Origin: JAJDAT01 sp964344185
Lineage (GTDB): Bacteria; Nitrospinota; Nitrospinia; Nitrospinales; JAJDAT01
Assembly (NCBI GenBank): GCA_964344185.1
Contig: CAYFMN010000011.1
Coordinates: 40,228 to 104,227 of the forward strand
Direction of reading: 5' to 3'
Length of the DNA: 64,000 nucleotides
Part shown: in pieces, positions 51,597 through 61,600 of the stretch
Position numbering within the stretch: position 1 is the first letter of the stretch
Layout: each line of letters starts with the position of its first letter
Translations under genes and position numbers: made by a program
The notes under the pieces: generated by a model
The model's input: only the letters and a program-made list of their open reading frames with translations
Databases searched by the model: none
What the model was told of the DNA's origin: nothing

Positions 51597-52601
51597 ATGA
51601 AAATAAAAGCGTATGCGGCGAAAGAACCCAAGGGGAAATTAGAGCCTTTTGAATATGATTTGGGCCCGTTGGAGCCGGATGATGTTTTGATTAAAGTCGA
51701 GCATTGCGGGATCTGCCATAGCGACTTGAGTATGCTGAACAACGATTGGGGATTGTCGCAATACCCATTAGTTCCGGGTCATGAAGTTGTGGGAACTATT
51801 GAGGAAGTGGGAAGCCAGGTAACGGACAAGACTGTTGGACAGCGCGTTGGCCTGGGCTGGTACTCCGGTTCCTGCATGGTTTGCGACTGTTGTCTTTCCG
51901 GCGATCACAACCTTTGCGCTGCGGCGGAGTCGACCATTGTCGGCAGGCACGGCGGCTTTGCGGAAAAAGTAAAAACCAAGGCGTTGTGGGCTGTTCCGCT
52001 ACCGGATAACGTGGACGTCTTGTCTGCGGGGCCGCTTTTTTGCGGCGGCATTACGGTGTTCAATCCTATCGTACAATTTGACGTTCGACCGACCGACAGC
52101 GTCGGCGTGATTGGCATTGGGGGGCTGGGCCATATGGCTTTAATGTTTTTAAAACACTGGGGATGCGAAGTGACGGCGTTTTCGTCCAATCCCGCTAAAG
52201 CCGACGAGATCAAACGCATGGGAGCGCATACTATTATCAACTCCCGCGACCCGAAAGAACTGGAAGCGGCGCAAGGAAAATTTGATTTGATTATTTCAAC
52301 CGTCAACGTGTCGCTTGATTGGAATACCTATGTCAACACGTTGAAGGCAAGAGGCCGGTTGCACTTTGTCGGGGCCGCTTTAGAACCGCTTTCAGTCGCC
52401 GCTTTTCCGTTGATCGTTGGCCAGCGGTCTATTTCCGGCAGTCCTTTGGGAAGTCCGGCTGTTATGGGGCGGATGCTGGAGTTTACCGGGCGGCATCAGA
52501 TAAAACCGGTTGTCGAAACGTTTAAATTTGATCAGGTTAACGAAGCGATGGAACATTTAGAGTCCGGCAAAGCGCGTTACCGGATTGTCCTGTCGCATTA
52601 G
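51597..52601 (+). CDS. Zinc-dependent alcohol dehydrogenase (cinnamyl/YahK-like)
   Basis: A 334-residue medium-chain dehydrogenase that interconverts alcohols and aldehydes with NADP(H) or NAD(H). Catalytic zinc ligands are in CGICHSD (~38-44) and PGHEVVG (~60); the structural zinc site is the four-Cys loop CMVCDCCLSGDHNLC (~85-99). The cofactor domain has GIGGLGHMA (~175). The sequence is nearest to the broad-specificity YahK/CAD group, but the substrate cannot be fixed. It is slightly shorter than typical 345-350-residue members. It stands alone between repeat regions. Confidence 0.85.
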   Translation: MKIKAYAAKEPKGKLEPFEYDLGPLEPDDVLIKVEHCGICHSDLSMLNNDWGLSQYPLVPGHEVVGTIEEVGSQVTDKTVGQRVGLGWYSGSCMVCDCCLSGDHNLCAAAESTIVGRHGGFAEKVKTKALWAVPLPDNVDVLSAGPLFCGGITVFNPIVQFDVRPTDSVGVIGIGGLGHMALMFLKHWGCEVTAFSSNPAKADEIKRMGAHTIINSRDPKELEAAQGKFDLIISTVNVSLDWNTYVNTLKARGRLHFVGAALEPLSVAAFPLIVGQRSISGSPLGSPAVMGRMLEFTGRHQIKPVVETFKFDQVNEAMEHLESGKARYRIVLSH

Positions 52602-53032
52602 ATTCTTCATTACCGATAAAAAGCGGAGAACGCCCTTCGGCTTTGCTCAGTGCCGGCTCCGAAAGCAAGAACAAGGTCAATTGCTTTGTCTTTTAAAAGT
52701 TTATCCAATAATATTTACTCCAAAATTTGTTTTGTTTTAGTCCGTTCCCACGAATTGTCATCCTGATAAGGTCTGATAAGACCGCAGAAGGATCTTGCCT
52801 CGATTAAATAAATTCATTCCTAATTATTCTTTGCCTTTCTTTGTGGTTCAGCTTCTTGCAGTATCCTTCTATGCTTTCTGTGGCGAACTGCTTTGTTTCC
52901 TTGGTCGCTTCACGATGAAAACAGACTCTTCAATCACCCTTTGATCCTCATAAAATTTTAGTTTTAGGGAATTTTTTTCTTCGCCATTAATCATTATTTA
53001 TAGGGATATAAATCGTAAAGGCGAATGGATTC
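52602..53032. repeat. Intergenic region with dispersed repeats
   Basis: TTTTAAAAGTTTATCCAATAATATTTACTCCAAAATTTG followed by CACGAATTGTCATCCTGATAAGG...GAAGGATCTTGCC (~52692-52797) is related to 57065-57135, so the repeat unit extends well beyond the palindrome. TTTGCCTTTCTTTGTGG (~52845) is a CGCAAAG-type phrase. No gene is seen. Confidence 0.5.
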
Positions 53033-54775
53033 ATGGATCAAAAAGAAATAAGATTTGGAGATTTTGTCCGCGAAGTCAGCATTCACCAGCAGTCCTTAAG
53101 TTACATCAATCTCACCCCTAAGCCAAAGTTCGATGAAAAGGGAAACGAAATACCCTACAAACCTTTAAAGCTTCAATTAAGCCGAAGAGACGTTTCCCGG
53201 CTGCTAACGCCTTATATAAGCGTTCGCATGATCGCCCAAATAAAAGCCGTAGTTCCCTTAGCCCTTTATTTATTTCTTTTTCAAGTATTGATCTTAAGGC
53301 AAAACGTTTTAGAGCATGAAATAATTTTTACCGGTTTTTTAGCCGTTATCATTGGATTAATGCTTTTCATGGAAGGGTTAAAATTAGGACTCATGCCGTT
53401 TGGAGAAATCATCGGCAATAACCTTCCCAAAAAATCACCGTTAAATGTCGTTCTCCTGATTGTCTTTTTATTGGGAATCGGCGTTACTTTCGCCGAACCG
53501 GCCATTGGCGCATTGCAGACCGTGGGATCTATCGTCGATGTCAATAAAGCTCCCTATCTCTATACGCTACTCAATCATTGGTCGGTAACCCTTGTCCTGG
53601 TGGTAGGAGTGGGAGTAGGACTTGCGGCGGTTTTAGGAACCCTTCGGTTTTTATACGACTGGAGTTTAAAACCGCTAGTTTATATCTCCCTGGCGCCCAC
53701 CCTTTGTTTAACTCTTTATTGCTTAACCGATAGCGAACTCAGTAAAATATTGGGTTTGGCCTGGGATTGTGGCGCCGTTACGACGGGACCTGTCACAGTT
53801 CCATTGGTTCTTTCTCTGGGCGTGGGAATCGCATCGGCTGGCGGAAAAAGTCAATCCTCTCTTTCAGGTTTTGGAATTGTAACGCTGGCATCCCTTTTCC
53901 CAGTTATGGCGGTAATGATTTTAGGCATCTATGTTTCATTGAACGTATCTCCTGAAGAGATCATTCAATCTGTTCAGTCTTCAACGCTTCTGACCCAACA
54001 AACGCCGTGGTTTGAAAAATCTCCGGTTGCCGAAATCATTTCAGGCTTTAGGGCCATCGTTCCTCTCATTGCTTTTCTCTATTTGGTCTTAAAATTTATT
54101 TTAAAAGACCGAATTCGCAATGCCGCAATAGTCGTTTACGGCCTCAGCCTTTGTTTAATTGGAATGGTTGTTTTTAACCTCGGGTTAAGTTATGGGTTGG
54201 CCAAATTAGGTTCCCAATCGGGCAGTTTAGTTCCCGCAGCCTTCACCGAACTAGAAAACGTTGAAAACTCGCCTTTATATATGTACGCCGTCGGCATGAC
54301 GATAGCCCTCATCTTTGTTTGGTTTTTGGGGTTTGGAGCGACTTTGGCGGAACCCGCGTTAAACGCTCTCGGCATTACCGTTGAAAACCTGACCCAGGGA
54401 GCTTTTAAAAAGAATATGTTGATCTATGCCGTATCCACCGGAGTTGGGTTTGGAATAGTCATGGGTGTCCTCAAAATTGTTAAAGGCATTCCAATGGCAT
54501 ATTTATTAATTCCATTTTACTTATTTGCAATTTTTTTAACGGCGCTTTCATCCGAAGAGTTTGTCAACATTGCGTGGGACAGCGCGGGGGTCACCACGGG
54601 CCCTGTTACAGTACCCTTAGTTTTAGCGATGGGGTTGGGTTTTGGCGATGCGGTAAGCGCCGTTGAAGGATTTGGAATTCTGTCCATGGCGTCCATTTGT
54701 CCAATAATATCCGTCTTAAGCATGGGACTTTGGGTTCGTTATAAAGTTAAAATTTTAGCTAAAAGCTCAATTTGA
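53033..54775 (+). CDS. DUF1538 membrane protein (transporter-like)
   Basis: A 580-residue integral membrane protein with about 12-14 helices after an ~80-residue cytosolic N-terminus. It is an internal duplication. GVTFAEPAIGAL (~144) with AWDCGAVTTGPVTVPLVL (~243) in the first half is repeated as GATLAEPALNAL (~432) with AWDSAGVTTGPVTVPLVL (~514) in the second, as in inverted- or tandem-repeat transporters. This is the DUF1538 pattern; substrate unknown. Two P-II-like genes follow within 10 bp and 2 bp, so transport is probably gated by a P-II-type sensor. Confidence 0.8.
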   Translation: MDQKEIRFGDFVREVSIHQQSLSYINLTPKPKFDEKGNEIPYKPLKLQLSRRDVSRLLTPYISVRMIAQIKAVVPLALYLFLFQVLILRQNVLEHEIIFTGFLAVIIGLMLFMEGLKLGLMPFGEIIGNNLPKKSPLNVVLLIVFLLGIGVTFAEPAIGALQTVGSIVDVNKAPYLYTLLNHWSVTLVLVVGVGVGLAAVLGTLRFLYDWSLKPLVYISLAPTLCLTLYCLTDSELSKILGLAWDCGAVTTGPVTVPLVLSLGVGIASAGGKSQSSLSGFGIVTLASLFPVMAVMILGIYVSLNVSPEEIIQSVQSSTLLTQQTPWFEKSPVAEIISGFRAIVPLIAFLYLVLKFILKDRIRNAAIVVYGLSLCLIGMVVFNLGLSYGLAKLGSQSGSLVPAAFTELENVENSPLYMYAVGMTIALIFVWFLGFGATLAEPALNALGITVENLTQGAFKKNMLIYAVSTGVGFGIVMGVLKIVKGIPMAYLLIPFYLFAIFLTALSSEEFVNIAWDSAGVTTGPVTVPLVLAMGLGFGDAVSAVEGFGILSMASICPIISVLSMGLWVRYKVKILAKSSI

Positions 54776-54784
54776 GGAAAACCT

Positions 54785-55156
54785 GTGGAACAAAGAGAGA
54801 TTACAGTTTTAACCGATGTTGTCATGATTACCTGCATCGTTCAACGCGGTTTAGCCGATCCCATTGTTAAAGCTGCTCAAGAAGCGGGAGCCCAGGGAGC
54901 GACGGTTCATTTTGGAAGAGGCACCGGCGTTCGAGAAAGATTAGGCATTTTAGGCGTAGCGGTCGAAGTGGAAAAAGAGGTTATCAATATTGTTGTTTCC
55001 AGCGAACAAGTGGATCGCGTCTTCGAAAAAATGTACTTTGCGGGAAACCTGGATACGCCAGGTATGGGAATCATGTTTATCACGCCGTTGGAAAAAGCCG
55101 CTACTTATATTCCGCGCGAGATTCTGGAAAAGCTTAACCCAAAAGATCCGAGTTAG
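54785..55156 (+). CDS. P-II-like regulatory protein 1
   Basis: A 123-residue protein with the P-II ferredoxin-like layout: a first strand near VVMITCIV, GAQGATVHFGRGTG (~36-50), and EKEVINIVVSSEQVDRVFEKMY (~60-82), and a C-terminal GIMFITPLEKA. The T-loop is short and lacks the GlnB uridylylation Tyr region, so it is not a nitrogen GlnB/GlnK protein. GTG 54785 follows GAGGAAA and lies 9 bp after the DUF1538 stop. It probably binds a small ligand and the transporter. Confidence 0.7.
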   Translation: MEQREITVLTDVVMITCIVQRGLADPIVKAAQEAGAQGATVHFGRGTGVRERLGILGVAVEVEKEVINIVVSSEQVDRVFEKMYFAGNLDTPGMGIMFITPLEKAATYIPREILEKLNPKDPS

Positions 55157-55158
55157 AA

Positions 55159-55488
55159 ATGAAATCTGCGCCAACATTAGAAAATCAAAAACTAATAACC
55201 TGTTTTTTACCCAAAGGTAAAGGCGTTGAAATTGTCGCCCAATTGAATCAAGAAAAGAAATTGTTTTCAACGAATTTTGCAAGCGGTCGCGGCAGGGGAA
55301 TGGCCAAGGCGGTTGGCTTTGGCGAATGGATGGAAGTGGACATCCTTTACGTGGTTGTAGATCAAACTCAAGCCGAAGAAATTTTTGACTTTATTTTCGA
55401 TATTGCCAGAATCGATCAACCCAATGGCGGGTTGATGATTCAAGGAAAACTGACGGCGGCCACGCCCTTTGCGCTACCGGATTTTTGA
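55159..55488 (+). CDS. P-II-like regulatory protein 2
   Basis: A 109-residue protein, diverged from protein 1 but with the same layout (LITCFLPKGKGVEIVAQL, GRGRGMAK, VDILYVVVDQTQAEEIFDFIF, GGLMIQGKL). Its ATG lies two bases after the stop of protein 1. A pair of P-II-like proteins could form heterotrimers on the DUF1538 protein. No glutamine-synthetase or amt gene is nearby. Confidence 0.65.
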   Translation: MKSAPTLENQKLITCFLPKGKGVEIVAQLNQEKKLFSTNFASGRGRGMAKAVGFGEWMEVDILYVVVDQTQAEEIFDFIFDIARIDQPNGGLMIQGKLTAATPFALPDF

Positions 55489-55993
55489 TAGGAGATCTTA
55501 TTTCTTGAACCGCTTCTTTCTTAAACTGTTCCAGATTAAGAAAACGTTTTAAATGTTCCAACCCCCGGAATGAGATTATTCCCTTCGACAAAGCTCAGGA
55601 CAAGCTCTGCTTCGCTCTTCCTAAGGAACTAAAATAAGGAGGTCGCACTTTCCTTCGAGTGCCTCAGGACAAGCTTGAGCCTCCTAAGGAAAAGGAGTTT
55701 GATTTATTGAATCGAGGCGAGATTCTTCACCGATATTAAAATATCGGTTCTGAATGACACGCGAGAGGGAACTTTGAAACTCCAGTTCCTTTATCAATAA
55801 ACGGGCGAAGCCAGTCGGACGCTCAATGTGACATTTTTTATATTTTGCTTTTAGTTCCTTAGGAGGCTCTCGAAAGGTCGCTTCGATCTCATAAAATAAA
55901 CTTCTTGCCCTTAGGAGCGCCACTTGACCAGCTCAGCGCGTTTCTTAGAAGGCGAATCTTTATTTCTTATTGTTTTTGGCTGCTTGATCTTTG
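55489..55993. repeat. Repeat-rich region
   Basis: Three units can be named: 55513-55577 (about 65 bp, recurring at 63932-63997), the 84-bp unit 55678-55761 (recurring at 51391-51474, with hairpin 55729-55748), and an inverse piece CCTTAGGAGGCTCTCGAAAGGTCGC (~55857-55881). No gene is supported; open frames here follow the repeats. Confidence 0.75.
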
Positions 55994-57007
55994 TTACTGA
56001 TAAGTATTCCAGGATGACCAAGTATATTTAAAATTTTTATATACGATATCAAAAACGCCAATGAAAACGTTTTTGAAGTCTGAATCAATTTTTCCAATAT
56101 CAAACAAAAACTCTCCCAGATTTGGATCAAAATAATAAAGGGAATTTCCGTCGTTATAAAACGCCACGTCATGGCCGCTTTCTTTATCTTTTCCAAGACT
56201 TAAAATTGCCGTGTCGTTTGTATTTAGTTTATGCGCGCATCCGCTTACAAAACCTTGAAATAAACCGTTCCCATCGTAACAACTAGAGCTAGAGGCGTCT
56301 ACGAATTGGCTGGCAATTTTAATGGAATTAAAATTAGCTTTTCTTTTTTCTGTGTAATTTACGGTAGTATTGACAGTTGTTGTGAAGAGAACTTTGTTAG
56401 TAAATGGAATTGTGATGTTTTTAGAGACGGGGACTTGAATACTTTTATGCTTTAGCATCTGGTTTTCCCAATCCTGTTGGAATTGCTGATAAACTGTTTT
56501 CGCAATTCCAGCGGAGTGTTTTTTTATGACCTTTAGTCCATAGTCCGGCTGTTGGATTATTTTTAGGTATTTGTCTATAATATTTTCATATGCTTTGTGA
56601 TCCATCTTTGTTTCTATAAAAATTTTATCGTCCCAGTCTTTCTTTGGAGTGTTGCTTATATCAACTTTGTAATCACTCCATGTAATTTTTACGATTAGAT
56701 CGTTTTCTTCGTTATCAAAAATGTTTTTAATATATGGTTTTGATATTCCGCTTCGAATATTATGAGTTTCGATGATTTTTTTGATTCGTTTTTCTTTTTT
56801 TAATCCATTCGAATCTTTATAAGAATAAATGGATTCTCCTGTTTTAAATTTCGCATTCTTGATCCTGCGTATCCAATCCAAACACATTCCCATACAAACG
56901 CCAGAGCCTGTATCGGACCTGCCAGATTGACTGAAGTCGCTTATATAATTTGATTTATAGGTAACGTTTAGCAGTTTTTCCAAGTTTTGATTTTTAAATG
57001 TGGGCAT
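55994..57007 (-). CDS. YopT/C58-like cysteine protease family protein
   Basis: A 337-residue protein with C38 in GVCMGMCLDWIRR, H279 in SGHDVAFYNDG and D294 in YYFDPNLGEF, matching the Cys-His-Asp triad of the C58 (YopT/AvrPphB) family. The middle (~60-250) is charged and variable and may bind the target or a chaperone. No signal peptide is seen, as expected for proteins exported by type III, IV or VI systems. It is paralogous to the next minus-strand gene (57358), and both lie head to head with the metzincin gene at 58694. Composition is AT-rich. Confidence 0.7.
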   Translation of the reverse strand: MPTFKNQNLEKLLNVTYKSNYISDFSQSGRSDTGSGVCMGMCLDWIRRIKNAKFKTGESIYSYKDSNGLKKEKRIKKIIETHNIRSGISKPYIKNIFDNEENDLIVKITWSDYKVDISNTPKKDWDDKIFIETKMDHKAYENIIDKYLKIIQQPDYGLKVIKKHSAGIAKTVYQQFQQDWENQMLKHKSIQVPVSKNITIPFTNKVLFTTTVNTTVNYTEKRKANFNSIKIASQFVDASSSSCYDGNGLFQGFVSGCAHKLNTNDTAILSLGKDKESGHDVAFYNDGNSLYYFDPNLGEFLFDIGKIDSDFKNVFIGVFDIVYKNFKYTWSSWNTYQ

Positions 57008-57357
57008 TATAGAGGTTCGTCTAAAGTTTATTAAGGTTTGTATCTAGTCGTTTATTAGTTTTGTCTTTTATCAGCTTATCCAAGAATCTTTAATCCGAAG
57101 TTAAGCCCTTTCCTGCGAATTGTTATCCAGAATGTATTCCTGGCTTCGCCCGTTAATTTATCAAGGAACTAGAGGTAAAATAATATCACATTGAGGCTCA
57201 AGCTTGTCCGAAGCTTGTACTGAGCAATGCCGAAGTAGAGCTCGAAGAGAAATGCGACCTCCTCATTTTAGTTCCTGGGAGGCTCTCGAAAAGTCGCCCT
57301 GATTCAATAAATCCATGCCTGATTGAAGCGTTGTCTATAATCAATCTGCCTGTAAAG
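57008..57357. repeat. Repeat region between the two protease genes
   Basis: TTTTGTCTTTTATCAGCTTATCCAAGAATCTTTAATCCG with GCGAATTGTTATCC (~57060-57135) matches 52690-52765. GCTTGTCCGAAGCTTGTACTGAGC (~57205-57228) and GGGAGGCTCTCGAAAAGTCGCC (~57276-57297) are other dispersed pieces. No gene is seen. Confidence 0.55.
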
Positions 57358-58359
57358 TTATACGAAAACAATCCATTCGCACATATAGATTTGTTTTTGA
57401 TAAAAATTATCGAAGATCTCTACAAAAATACTTTTTAAATCAGAATCGATTTCTCCTGGCATAAATACAAACTCTCCAAAATTCGGATCGAGAAAATAAT
57501 ACGAAGCTCCGTCGAAAAAAAACGCGATGTCGTGACCTACTTTGCTCATTCCTTTCCAACTAAGCATGGCTGCTTCATTGGGAGTGAGTTTTTTTATTTT
57601 ATCTCCTAAAAACTTTTGAAATAAAAGAGGTCCGGTAAAAAATTCCCTGTTTGTTATATCTGTATTAAAGAAATCAGTTTCTTTTACTGTTATTCCGCTA
57701 AAATTGTTAACTGGTTTTTCTTGATAGGTTTCTGTTTTTTTTAAGGGTAGGGTATGGACGGCGCCGGTAAGTGGATTTTTAAATTGTTGTGGAACTTCCC
57801 TGGTTTTAGTTTTTAAAACTTTTTCTTCCCAGTTTTTTTTGAATTGCATGTGAACGTTTGTGGCAAGAGCGGCGTGATGGGCCTTCATCAATTCAATGCC
57901 TTTTCGTACGTCCATAAAATCCCAGTCGACATCGCTGTATATTGCGTCGTATGATGCAGGGTCGTTTGTGGCGGCGATGAGTTTTGCTTTCCACTCTGGT
58001 TTGAGCGAAGTTGACAAATCCACGTCGTATTTTTTTTTTACTTTGTCCAAAAAAGCGGCATCTTTCTCCATGCTTAAAATTCGTTGCCAGGTTTGCCCTC
58101 TGACAGTTTGGTAAATTCCATGAGTGTCAATTGCCATTTGCAATCGAGATTTTCTTTTTAAGCCTGCGTTACTGTCTAACAGAAAAACGGATTCGCCCGA
58201 TTTAAATCTTCCAGTTTTGATTCTGCGAATCCACTCCAGGCAAAAACCTGAGCAAGACTTTGGAATGTCTTCTCTATCTTGAGTGAAATCGCCTATATAG
58301 TGTTTTTTGTAATCGAGACCTTTTCTTTCGTCTAATCGTTTATTTCCATATAATGGCAT
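57358..58359 (-). CDS. YopT/C58-like cysteine protease family protein
   Basis: A 333-residue paralogue of the 55994 protein. C36 in KSCSGFCLEWIRRIKTG, H276 in GHDIAFFFDG and D291 in YYFLDPNFGEF form the expected triad. The N-terminal block Y(I/S)(G/D)DF.QD and the FKSGES(V/I)(F/Y) block (~50-60) are shared, so both come from one duplication. A small AT-rich space separates it from the divergent metzincin gene. Targets unknown. Confidence 0.7.
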   Translation of the reverse strand: MPLYGNKRLDERKGLDYKKHYIGDFTQDREDIPKSCSGFCLEWIRRIKTGRFKSGESVFLLDSNAGLKRKSRLQMAIDTHGIYQTVRGQTWQRILSMEKDAAFLDKVKKKYDVDLSTSLKPEWKAKLIAATNDPASYDAIYSDVDWDFMDVRKGIELMKAHHAALATNVHMQFKKNWEEKVLKTKTREVPQQFKNPLTGAVHTLPLKKTETYQEKPVNNFSGITVKETDFFNTDITNREFFTGPLLFQKFLGDKIKKLTPNEAAMLSWKGMSKVGHDIAFFFDGASYYFLDPNFGEFVFMPGEIDSDLKSIFVEIFDNFYQKQIYMCEWIVFV

Positions 58360-58693
58360 TCTAAAAAGTTCCTTTTAGGATTCTTAATTAAAGCTATCTA
58401 AATCGGCGTTGCCGGCTTAACGGCGTTTTTAGGAAATAATGAAAGCCCGCGCCGAGCCCAACCATAATGCAAAACTTGTTATATTCCTATCCGTCGCTAC
58501 TGTAAGCCGCTTGGCTTTAAAGCGGATTGTGCGCTTTCTGATCAGGTCTTTACAACATGATAGCAAATGGTAAAATAAACCCCCAATACTCAGTATCGAA
58601 AAACTGAAGCTGTCATAATGCGGTTTCTTTAATTATTATCGGATACTGGCGGTTAAATATATATTTAATTATCTTTTTAAAGTAGAGGGCGAA
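58360..58693. other. Divergent intergenic region
   Basis: About 330 bp between the protease (minus) and the metzincin gene (plus). It is more GC-rich in 58410-58560, with a small hairpin CCGCTT/AAGCGG (~58511-58529). I looked for a riboswitch or tRNA and could not support one. GAGGG at 58684-58688 serves the metzincin gene. Confidence 0.4.
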
Positions 58694-61600
58694 TTGTATC
58701 TTGATGTTTCCGTAAAGGAAAAAAATTTTGCTCCATCAAAAGAAGTTATCGATATAATATATAAAGTGAGCGGTTTAGGAAAACTTAAAACGGTTACGCT
58801 GGAAGTTTATGATTGGGAAAAAACTCTGGTGTATTCGAATAAAATGGACGCTTCAAAAGGATTGCCGGAAATTAAATGGGCCGGGGATTTGGACGAAGAA
58901 CTCTATGCCACTCCCCTGGGATCTCCTTATACAATTAAAGTTGCCGCAGAGCAGGATGAAGAGGAGGAAGTAATACAGAAAGCTCCCAAAAATTTTTCGG
59001 AAACGGACGAGCCTTCCAAAGTAAAACAATCGTGCGGTGTTAAAGAAAAAATGATGGAAGCCGAAGACGAATTGTCGGAAAAAAAGATGGAGGAGAAACC
59101 GCCTCCGTTGGAAGCGCAAATAAGCGTTCTTTACGATTCTATTGAAATTGTGCGCGGACCGTGGCTGGCAACGAAAGAGGAGTATTCCAAAGGAAGCGCC
59201 GATTGGACAAGAAATCGGTTGAATGAAATGGGTTTTTACGGAGGAACCCGCGAACTGCACAAAAATGGGTTTGACAAGTATTTAGATAACGCCCTTTACC
59301 GTTATGAAAAAAACCATCCTTATTTGCTCAATTCCCGGTTTCAAACCCATGAGCCTCTTATTGAGGGAATGATAGAAAAAACCCTGAAAGACGACGAGGT
59401 TTTTACGCCTTGTTTTTGCCAGTTCGATGGAAACTCCTGGAAAGAATTCAAGGAAGAGGAATTGATTCCAAGATACGATGTTCATGGCAAAGCGCTCAGG
59501 GTTTATGTAGAAGCCATTGGTTACGAAGGAGGATATGAAGATGATTTTAATCCTGAAGGCGGCGATGAGATGGCGGAGCAGTTTAACGATAAAAATCCTC
59601 AAGCGGAATCTACCAAGACAAAAATAGAAGGAGAACGGTTGAACCGTCCGATCATTCCTCTTGAAGCGGTGATTTACTTAAAGAAAAGCGATGGAAAGAA
59701 AGTTTTAGCGCCGGAAGCCGTCGGGAAAGTGAGAGTCGGTTGGACGGCTATAGAGCCGAAAGAAAAGTTCGACTCTTTGCCCCTGGATCCGTCAATACAT
59801 AGTTATGTGCGTCCTTATATTAAAAAAACAATGGACGTATTGAAAGATAAAGACAATCGCAATTGTCCCATCGAGTTTGGAGGAATCAGGACCAAGAATG
59901 ATAATTGGAAAACTGCATTTGCCCCTAAATTTTCCTACCCACCCTACGGAGTTGAAGAGGACAGCGTCAATGGCTCCGTATATGTCGTTGCTTATAGAGG
60001 ATTAGAATATGAAAGGTGTATTGGCAGGGCCGGTTTGTTTTTTCGTCCTTCTATAATTGCGGGAGATCGATATGGATTAAAAGTTTCCCTGAGTTTCCGG
60101 GGGCATAAAAATCAAAAAGAATTGGAAAAAGAAAATAAAAATATAAGGTATGAGACGACAACATTAGAGGTTTGGCGGTATACAAAGTTTGCGGCGGTTG
60201 TAGGTTGGCCGTTACGAGACGGTTATAAGGATGCTCTGGTTAAACTTACCCAAGAGTATGAGCAAGCTTACATCCATGTAGATATTGCCAACGTACAAAT
60301 CTTGTCCATGGCGGACGCTATAGACCTTGCAGATTATAAAAAATGGCTGGAAGAACTGATCTCTGAATTTGCAAAAAAAGACGATAAGTTTCCCGGCAAG
60401 TTAAATTTAGGAGGCGTTGCAAAGTATCCTCTTGTTTGCGGCGATTATAAGGGAATTGAAATGGAGGTTGGAAATTTTTTATTTAAAATTTTTGCAACAG
60501 AAGGAGATCCGCCGCCAATTAAAAAGCTTTACGATAATATAATTAAAAAAATTCGCCTGGATTATCCCAGCGGTTTTATTTTGGTTGATTACCGTATGGA
60601 CCCAGAATTTGATAAAGCTTTTGGTTCTTCTGTCCTAGATTTATGCGTTGGAATGAACGATAAGTTTGTGATGGTAAATCAAACTCAAGATGGGAAAACC
60701 TATTACATTCTAACTCACGAGGTTGGCCATTGCTTCTGGCTTAATCATTACGAAAACGTGAAGACCTCAAAGGCGCATGAACATTACCAGAAGGACCATA
60801 ATTGCGTCATGAGTTACGCTAGTGAAAAGTCCAAATTTCCCCATCATAAAGCGGCAAGTTACGCTCCCAACTTTTGCGGAAAGTGTAATTTAAAATTAAG
60901 AGGCTGGGACATAAAGAAACTGGATTCCATTTGGGGAACTGTCGAAAAAGAACTCACCAACCCTCAGCCGCTTAAAATTGTCGTCTGCTATGACCATGCG
61001 GATGCCGGTAACCTTCGCGCTAAAGAGGAGATCGTAAAAATCGAAGAAGCCTGCGGGTTTTTGTTGAGCGAATATCCAGAAAGCGAAAAAAATGAAATGA
61101 AAGTTTGTCCGTTTAATCAGGACGCCGATCCAGGTAAATGGTTAAGCGATATCGCTGAGTGCGATGTTTATCATCAAATTTCTCATGGGAGTTTGATGTG
61201 TATGGCGATTAATTGCGAAAAAAAATATAAGGCTCCTTTGATTTTAAATTCATTAATACCTCAATATCCTATTGGTTGTCAAAATGACAGTTCTAAAAGC
61301 AAACTTGGTAAACTGGAACAACAGTTGTTGTCAAAACAGGCAGATTCTCAACAAATTAAAGATGGGCTTTATACAAAATTGGCGACTCCTAATGAAAAAG
61401 CTCACCCATTACAGGGAGCGATCCAATGGACGGCAAAGAAAGGTGTAGACTTGTTCACGGCAAAAAAATTTAAATATGTCATAGAAAAACCTCCAAAGAT
61501 TTTGGCCTTCTTACGGTCTCCTCTTCTAGGTTGGGACGTCACCGTTCCTCAAATGTTTATTTTAGGAGGAACCCATTATGTTATTGCCTTCAGGTGCATG

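Noticed and set aside
55504..55577. Repeat unit as a transposase remnant
   Set aside because: Inverse translation gives LEHLKRFLNLE in both copies, but the similarity follows from the shared DNA and matches no transposase I know.
58410..58560. Possible riboswitch or tRNA-like structure upstream of the metzincin gene
   Set aside because: Only one 6-bp hairpin could be drawn. No conserved riboswitch core, T-loop or CCA end is visible.
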